A stretch of 64,000 nt of DNA from PALSA-350 sp963794165 (GTDB lineage Bacteria > Acidobacteriota > Terriglobia > Terriglobales > Acidobacteriaceae). Both the position numbers and the translations under genes were made by a program. The stretch's first letter is position 1, and every line of letters begins with the position of its first letter. The stretch is taken from NCBI GenBank assembly GCA_963794165.1, contig CAWCCT010000005.1, positions 372,001 to 436,000 of the forward strand, given 5' to 3'. The notes under the pieces were generated by a model, which worked only from the letters and a program-made list of their open reading frames with translations, searched no databases and was not told where the DNA came from. Shown in pieces: positions 59,574-64,000 of the stretch.

Positions 59574-61640
59574 CTAAGGCAAGTAATAGCGGAAGCTGGT
59601 CCAGAACATGTTGTCTATGCCTTTGGTGCCGACGCCGCCATCGATGCCGGAACCGGAAACCGGTGCGCCTGTCCAGCTTTGGCGCAGGGCGTAGGCGTAC
59701 TGCATGCCCAAACGTACGCGGCCATAATCGCCTTTGTAGAAGTCGTACCAGTAGCCAAAGGTGGCTTCCTGAACGTCTTTGGTCTGGGCCCCGCAGCTTC
59801 CTCCGGGGTAGAACCCGGTGGAACCCCCGTTATAACCGGGAGCGGAATTGGTGAGGCAGGAGGAGTTGTTGAGGTAGTAGGAGCCATAGCCGACCGGTGC
59901 GACCGCTGGTGCAGCCCAGTGACCGCCCCATAATTTGGTGACGGGATTCTGCGCTGCCGAGGGCGCACCGAGTGTGGTGCCGGACCAGGAGCTGCGACCG
60001 GCATAGTCCCCGCCGTAGTTCAGATAGATCATCAGGCGGGGTGTGGCGGCAAACTCTACTGTGCTCAGGGCAGAGGTGTTGTGTAGCGGTGAGAATTCAC
60101 CGCTATTTGCGGAGGTCACGTCAGAGAGCGAGCTGTCGCCATAACGGCCAACACCCGGTCCGTAGAGACCCTTGAGGCCCAGAGTCAGCCTGTTGTCGAG
60201 CACCGTAATGCGACCGCTCGCGCCTATGCCGCCCAGGGCGATTTTGTTGTTGTAGCTGCCGGCCGTGGTAAGCGCCGGGGTGACCGTGGCTCCGGTGACG
60301 ATGTCCTTCAATCCGCCGTAGAGGTTGCCGTTGGTGGTTTCGCCGGGATAAACGGTCTCATGGGCGTAGCGTCCGATACCGAAGACTTCAAAGTGGCCAA
60401 AGCTCGCATCGTAGGCCCCTTTGACGATGATGTCCGGCATGATATTGAAGGAGTAGTTGGCGATGTTGGTGCAGGCGTTGACCGTCTTGTAGACCGGTAG
60501 GTAGGTGTTTATGCCGCCATTCGCTTCGTTGGTGTAGTTCACGATGCTGGTCGAGGGCGAGCAGGTGCTTATAGCGGGATTGTAGTTTCCACCGTTCGCA
60601 CCCGCACTGCCAAGGACGGCGTAGGGAGTGTTTCCGGCGAGCGTGGCGCTGTAGAGCAGCTGTGGATTCTCGAATGCGAGGCCGAAGGCTGCGTGATCCA
60701 TGGTCTTGGTAACCCGGAACCCGTACTGGCGCTCCCAGACGAACCCCGGAACGTAATTCGGGTCTATCGTCAAGGGAGTGAGAATGTCGCTGGCCAGGTT
60801 AGAAACGCCCTTCTTGTCTTCCGTCGCCAGGGACCAAAGCTGACCACCGGTGAAGGCCCACCCATTGTTGAGCGCTATTTGACCCCATAGGACGCGCTGA
60901 CGGAAAACATAGCTGTTGCTCTGGTTATCGTTCGAGGTAATTCCGGTACCGAGCCAATCCGCCTCATAGTAGCCGCGAAGCGTTGCCGAGCCGGTCTTTC
61001 CCTCGGCCATCAGAGCGACGCGCGACTGGCGTGCGGTGCCGTAGAACTCGCTCAGGGAGTAGGCATCCGCGTGCTCGTAAGGCAGGGCGTTGAAGGCGGT
61101 GGGAATATCGCCGCCGGTGGCATGGGTGCGATACACAGTTTCACCCGCCAGATAGCTGCCGGTCGGTGAGAGCGTAATGCCCTTGAAGTGGATTGCGTCC
61201 GGGTGCGTAATCTGCTTCTCCACCTTTTGTTGCTCGTCCTGGATGGTGGTCGCCAACGAGGCGTTGTTAGTCTTCAGGTCAGTGACCGCGCCCTGCAGGG
61301 TGCTGACCGCCTGCGTGTTCTCCGTCATCACCGTCGACTGCTGTGCGGATTGTTGCTGCGCCTGGGCGGCGGCTGCCTGCGCTGCTGCCGCTGCCTGCTG
61401 CGCCTGCTGTAGCTGTTGGTCGCGATCGCTCAGCTGTTGTTTCAATTGCTGGATCTGCGTCTGCATATCTTCCCGCAGCGATTGAATCTGGCTTTCCACG
61501 GAAGGCTTTTTGGGTACCGGGGCCTTCTTGGTGGGCTTATGAGTCGTTGAAGTGGTACCGGACGCTGTCGTCTGCGCCAGCCCGGCTGACAATGCCGAGA
61601 CAAGCGCCAGCGTGGCCAGCGTCTTCAGTTGGTTCTTCAT
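59574..61640 (-). CDS. Coiled-coil outer-membrane porin-like protein
   Basis: A 688-residue exported protein. After a signal peptide (about 1-22) and a Thr/Lys/Pro-rich linker, residues 48-150 form a Gln/Ala-rich coiled coil (QIQQLKQQLSDRDQQLQQAQ), and the rest is a string of short amphipathic beta strands rich in Gly, Asn, Tyr and Trp, ending in an aromatic C-terminal strand, FWTSFRYYLP, as in outer-membrane barrels. This coiled-coil-plus-barrel build recalls OprB/OprP-type porins with a peptidoglycan-facing N-terminus. Several Cys pairs occur in extracellular loops. It has its own terminator and no operon partner. Confidence 0.85.
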   Translation of the reverse strand: MKNQLKTLATLALVSALSAGLAQTTASGTTSTTHKPTKKAPVPKKPSVESQIQSLREDMQTQIQQLKQQLSDRDQQLQQAQQAAAAAQAAAAQAQQQSAQQSTVMTENTQAVSTLQGAVTDLKTNNASLATTIQDEQQKVEKQITHPDAIHFKGITLSPTGSYLAGETVYRTHATGGDIPTAFNALPYEHADAYSLSEFYGTARQSRVALMAEGKTGSATLRGYYEADWLGTGITSNDNQSNSYVFRQRVLWGQIALNNGWAFTGGQLWSLATEDKKGVSNLASDILTPLTIDPNYVPGFVWERQYGFRVTKTMDHAAFGLAFENPQLLYSATLAGNTPYAVLGSAGANGGNYNPAISTCSPSTSIVNYTNEANGGINTYLPVYKTVNACTNIANYSFNIMPDIIVKGAYDASFGHFEVFGIGRYAHETVYPGETTNGNLYGGLKDIVTGATVTPALTTAGSYNNKIALGGIGASGRITVLDNRLTLGLKGLYGPGVGRYGDSSLSDVTSANSGEFSPLHNTSALSTVEFAATPRLMIYLNYGGDYAGRSSWSGTTLGAPSAAQNPVTKLWGGHWAAPAVAPVGYGSYYLNNSSCLTNSAPGYNGGSTGFYPGGSCGAQTKDVQEATFGYWYDFYKGDYGRVRLGMQYAYALRQSWTGAPVSGSGIDGGVGTKGIDNMFWTSFRYYLP

Positions 61641-61970
61641 TAGGCCTCTCTCTTTGCTGTTGATCGGCTACAAAACACGATGAGTGCAGGCAAGCTTCAC
61701 GAAAATTTGCGGAACCTCCCCCGTTTTCAGGAGGTTGAATGCCGCACGGGCCCATTTTTTCTGCTGTGAGATTCGCAGTTACCTGTGAACGTCTGAAGAA
61801 TATGCCGTGAAAAACAGAAGAAAGAGCTCTCGTTTTCCCCAACAAGGTTCCAACAACACCTTTGTTTTGAGCGTCTCAGGCCCTCCTGCTCCAAGATTCG
61901 GAACGCCCGCATCCAAGATTCTCCCGCGGGCGTAACCTAAGCACAGGGAGCAACGTCATATCTGCGAAGT
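61641..61970. other. Divergent intergenic region between the porin and msrP genes
   Basis: A 330-base region that must hold the promoters of both genes. A small inverted repeat AACCTCC/GGAGGTT lies at 61713-61736, about 75 bases upstream of the porin ATG. I found no gene, no member of the repeat families and no clear riboswitch. An A/T-rich stretch near 61800-61860 could contain promoter boxes. Confidence 0.45.
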
Positions 61971-62918
61971 ATGCTGATAAAAACGTCGAACGACATACCG
62001 TCTTCTGAAATAACGCCCAGGGATGCCTATCTGAACCGTCGCGCTTTCATGGCCGGCGCCGCGGCGATGGGGGTGGCCGGATTGCTTGGCCCGAGACTGG
62101 CAGAGGCTGACGGCACAAAGCTGCAGACAGTGACGAGTCCGCTCTCCACTGAGGGGCTAAAACTCACCTCCTATAAGGACATCACCACGTACAACAACTT
62201 TTACGAATTCGGGGTGGAGAAAGACAATCCATCGCATAATGCCGGGCGGATGAAAACCCGCCCCTGGACGGTTACGGTGGATGGCCTGGTAAAGCAGAAG
62301 AAAAAAGTCAGCATCGAGGAGCTGCTGAGCTTCAAGCCGATGGAGGAGCGCGTCTATCGCCACCGTTGCGTCGAGGCTTGGAGCATGGTGATCCCCTGGG
62401 CCGGCTATTCGCTCTCGGAACTGATCAAATGGGCCGAACCACTCCCCAAGGCAAAGTTCGTGCAATTTATCTCCTTGGAAGATATGTCAATCATGCCGGG
62501 TCTAACCCAGATAAACCTGGATTGGCCCTATTCGGAGGGTCTGCGCATGGATGAGGCCATGCATCCGCTTACTCTGCTCACCTTCGGTTTGTATGGAGAA
62601 ATGTTGCCCAATCAAGATGGGGCTCCGGTGCGCATCGTTGTGCCCTGGAAGTATGGTTTCAAGTCCGCGAAGTCGATCGTAAAGATTCACTTCACTGCTG
62701 ACCAGCCGAGCACGGCATGGAACGAGATGGCGCCGCGGGAGTATGGTTTCTATTCCAATGTGAATCCCAATGTCGACCATCCCCGCTGGAGCCAGAAGAC
62801 CGAACGCCGCATCGGCGCTTCTCTCTTCGACCAGCGGCAGCCGACCCTGATGTTCAACGGCTATGGAGACCAGGTCGCCAGCCTCTACAACGGCATGGAT
62901 CTGAAGAAATATTTCTAA
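61971..62918 (+). CDS. msrP: Protein-methionine-sulfoxide reductase catalytic subunit
   Basis: A periplasmic molybdopterin enzyme that repairs oxidised methionine in envelope proteins. The 315-residue precursor has a twin-arginine signal, YLNRRAFMAGAAAMGVAG (20-37). The molybdenum-ligating Cys133 is in VYRHRCVEAWSMVIPWAGYS, and VVPWKYGFKSAKSIVKIHF is conserved. Its membrane haem partner MsrQ is encoded downstream at 63182. The repeat RC at 62952-63148 separates the two genes. Confidence 0.96.
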   Translation: MLIKTSNDIPSSEITPRDAYLNRRAFMAGAAAMGVAGLLGPRLAEADGTKLQTVTSPLSTEGLKLTSYKDITTYNNFYEFGVEKDNPSHNAGRMKTRPWTVTVDGLVKQKKKVSIEELLSFKPMEERVYRHRCVEAWSMVIPWAGYSLSELIKWAEPLPKAKFVQFISLEDMSIMPGLTQINLDWPYSEGLRMDEAMHPLTLLTFGLYGEMLPNQDGAPVRIVVPWKYGFKSAKSIVKIHFTADQPSTAWNEMAPREYGFYSNVNPNVDHPRWSQKTERRIGASLFDQRQPTLMFNGYGDQVASLYNGMDLKKYF

Positions 62919-62951
62919 CCAGCTCGTGTGTGGCGCTCAGGAAAGCTGAGT

Positions 62952-63148
62952 GCGAAGGGTACGGCCTTTAGGCCGTACGTCCGGCTGTGAAATGAATTCG
63001 GCTTTAGCCGCTGAGGGGACAACTCTAGTCGAATCTGACAATTTTCTCCTTAGCTGCTTCAGCCCTCCGACGATAAAGCTGCCCTCAGGGGCTAAAGCCC
63101 AGTGTTCTTGGTGGCTAAATGTACGGGCTTAAGCCGGTACCCTTCACA
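62952..63148. repeat. Repeat family RC, copy 2, between msrP and msrQ
   Basis: The ends GCGAAGGGTACGGC and CCGGTACCCTTCAC pair across 197 bases. Inside are TACGGCCTTTAGGCCGTA (with a TT loop, in contrast to the module-bearing copy at 32141), CGGCTTTAGCCG and CTCAGGGGCTAAAGCCC. Spacer lengths differ from copy 1 but the order is the same. Confidence 0.87.
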
Positions 63149-63181
63149 GGAGCGTTTTTCCGCAGACGTGCAAGAAATCGA

Positions 63182-63808
63182 ATGAATAAGCGCGCCATCA
63201 TTGGCTTGAAAGTCCTGGTCTGGCTCGTCTGCCTGGCTCCGCTGGCAGTGCTGGTCTTCCACGGTTTTGAAAACAACCTCGGACCGGACCCCACAGCCAC
63301 CGTCACTCATGCCACGGGCTTCGCGACTCTTCGTTTACTGGTTATCTCTTTGGCCATCACTCCGCTGCGCAGGCTGTCTCCGCGGCTCGCCTGGCTGGTG
63401 CGCTTCCGCCGCCTGCTTGGTCTGTTCGCTTTCTTCTATGGCTGCCTGCATCTGCTCACGTGGCTTTGGCTTTATAACGGCTTTGATTCCGCCGCCATGC
63501 TGGATGACCTTTCCAAACGCCGCTACATCATGGCAGGCATGGCTGCGTGGCTGCTCCTGCTTCCACTGGCTGCCACCTCAACCAACTGGTCAATTCGGAA
63601 ACTGGGGGGAAAACGGTGGCAGGCCCTGCACCGGCTCGCGTACGTCTCAGCCATCTGTGGAGTGATTCATTATTGGTGGATTGTCAAGAGCGGGGTTCGT
63701 ACACCGATCACCATCACACTGGTGCTGGCCGCGCTGCTGCTGGCGCGTATCTTCTGGTCCACGCGTCAGAGGATTAACCAGCAGGCGGAAATTGCCGCCG
63801 TGCGCTAG
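63182..63808 (+). CDS. msrQ: Protein-methionine-sulfoxide reductase haem-binding subunit
   Basis: The membrane b-type cytochrome that passes electrons from the respiratory chain to MsrP. The 208-residue protein has about six hydrophobic spans. LVWLVCLAPLAVLVFHGFEN is the first; FYGCLHLLTWLWLY holds one haem His, and ALHRLAYVSAICGVIHYWW two more. The ATG at 63182 is used; the longer frame from 63119 starts inside repeat RC. Transcription from msrP must cross that repeat. Confidence 0.93.
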   Translation: MNKRAIIGLKVLVWLVCLAPLAVLVFHGFENNLGPDPTATVTHATGFATLRLLVISLAITPLRRLSPRLAWLVRFRRLLGLFAFFYGCLHLLTWLWLYNGFDSAAMLDDLSKRRYIMAGMAAWLLLLPLAATSTNWSIRKLGGKRWQALHRLAYVSAICGVIHYWWIVKSGVRTPITITLVLAALLLARIFWSTRQRINQQAEIAAVR

Positions 63809-63811
63809 CCG

Positions 63812-64000
63812 TCATTCTTCTATCCCTGCGAACATATCCGTTTCCAGGGGAGAGTCGCGGAAGCCCGGCGCGGCTGCCAGCAGGTATTTTTCCTCGCCGC
63901 CGGTCTTCTCAAAGACCACCTTGATCTTGCCCAGCATTTCGGACTGGGTCGTATGCTTCATGAAAGCCTCCAGCTTCTTCGCTTTCAGGTCGCCCAACTC
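63812..64000 (-). CDS. C-terminal fragment of a protein of unknown function (5' end outside window)
   Basis: The minus-strand frame is open at the window edge and ends at 63812, three bases from msrQ in convergent orientation. The visible 60 residues, including AFMKHTTQSEMLGKIKVVFE and KYLLAAAPGFRDSPLE, are charged with no domain I recognise. The TTG near 63997 is probably internal. Nothing can be said about its function. Confidence 0.6.
   Translation of the reverse strand, partial: ELGDLKAKKLEAFMKHTTQSEMLGKIKVVFEKTGGEEKYLLAAAPGFRDSPLETDMFAGIEE

Noticed and set aside
61641..61970. Riboswitch upstream of msrP or the porin gene
   Set aside because: Only one short 7-bp inverted repeat is visible; no known riboswitch core could be recognised.

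Overview
The window is a dense, mostly housekeeping stretch of a Gram-negative bacterial chromosome. The outer-membrane porin-like protein, KdsB, meso-diaminopimelate recycling genes, Tat-exported MsrP, a GH67 alpha-glucuronidase, BlaI/M56 regulation and abundant intergenic palindromic repeats together suggest an acidobacterium, most likely class Terriglobia. That placement is inference from gene content and style, not from a marker tree. About 55 protein genes, two tRNAs (elongator-type Met-CAT, Leu-TAG) and one intact IS30-type element are visible. There is no rRNA operon, CRISPR array, prophage or classical defence island.

Layout. 1-8.8 kb: partial dGTPase, a large secreted TPR protein, purH, a rhomboid protease, a frameshifted HTH regulator, fabG and a DUF2071 protein. 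8.9-12.3 kb: a double-length ThyX-like protein, recA, coaD. 12.3-20 kb: GH67 alpha-glucuronidase, an Asp/Glu racemase, an unknown exported protein, then a BlaI-M56 sensor pair with a matching palindrome upstream of blaI and of a downstream secreted protein. 19.9-25.8 kb: sugar-nucleotide genes (HAD phosphatase, phosphohexomutase, manC, aminotransferase, kdsB, cupin). 26-36 kb: tRNA-Met, an S41-like protein whose catalytic Ser and Lys are both replaced, PBP1A, ribF, a PhnP-like hydrolase, DUF1844, ygfZ, an orphan HExxH protein. 36-39.5 kb: mtnP, a PfkB kinase and a membrane glycosyltransferase. 39.7-41 kb: IS30 element inserted into a genomic repeat. 41.3-45.9 kb: mgtC-dapF-ldcA-mpl-plsC, a cell-wall recycling and envelope operon. 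46-54 kb: SPOR protein, slipin, NfeD, a frameshifted TPR gene, a second membrane glycosyltransferase, DUF3467, fabF. 54-64 kb: tRNA-Leu, larA, gamma-glutamyltransferase, an MhqD/MhqO-like pair, a coiled-coil porin, and msrP/msrQ.

The strongest non-gene signal is a set of at least six intergenic repeat families (called RA to RF below). All are built from nested hairpins, several show compensatory differences between copies, and some are nested inside each other. One short hairpin module sits at the apex of two otherwise unrelated palindromes. An RA copy is the IS30 target, so removing the IS and one 3-bp duplication restores the repeat. An RF copy has supplied the C-terminal end of coaD. Other items worth attention are the S41 pseudoprotease next to PBP1A, the ThyX fusion whose two halves each keep a different part of the signature, two single-base frameshifts, three genes that appear to need ATT or CTG starts, and a 36-residue membrane protein gene beside the M56 sensor.
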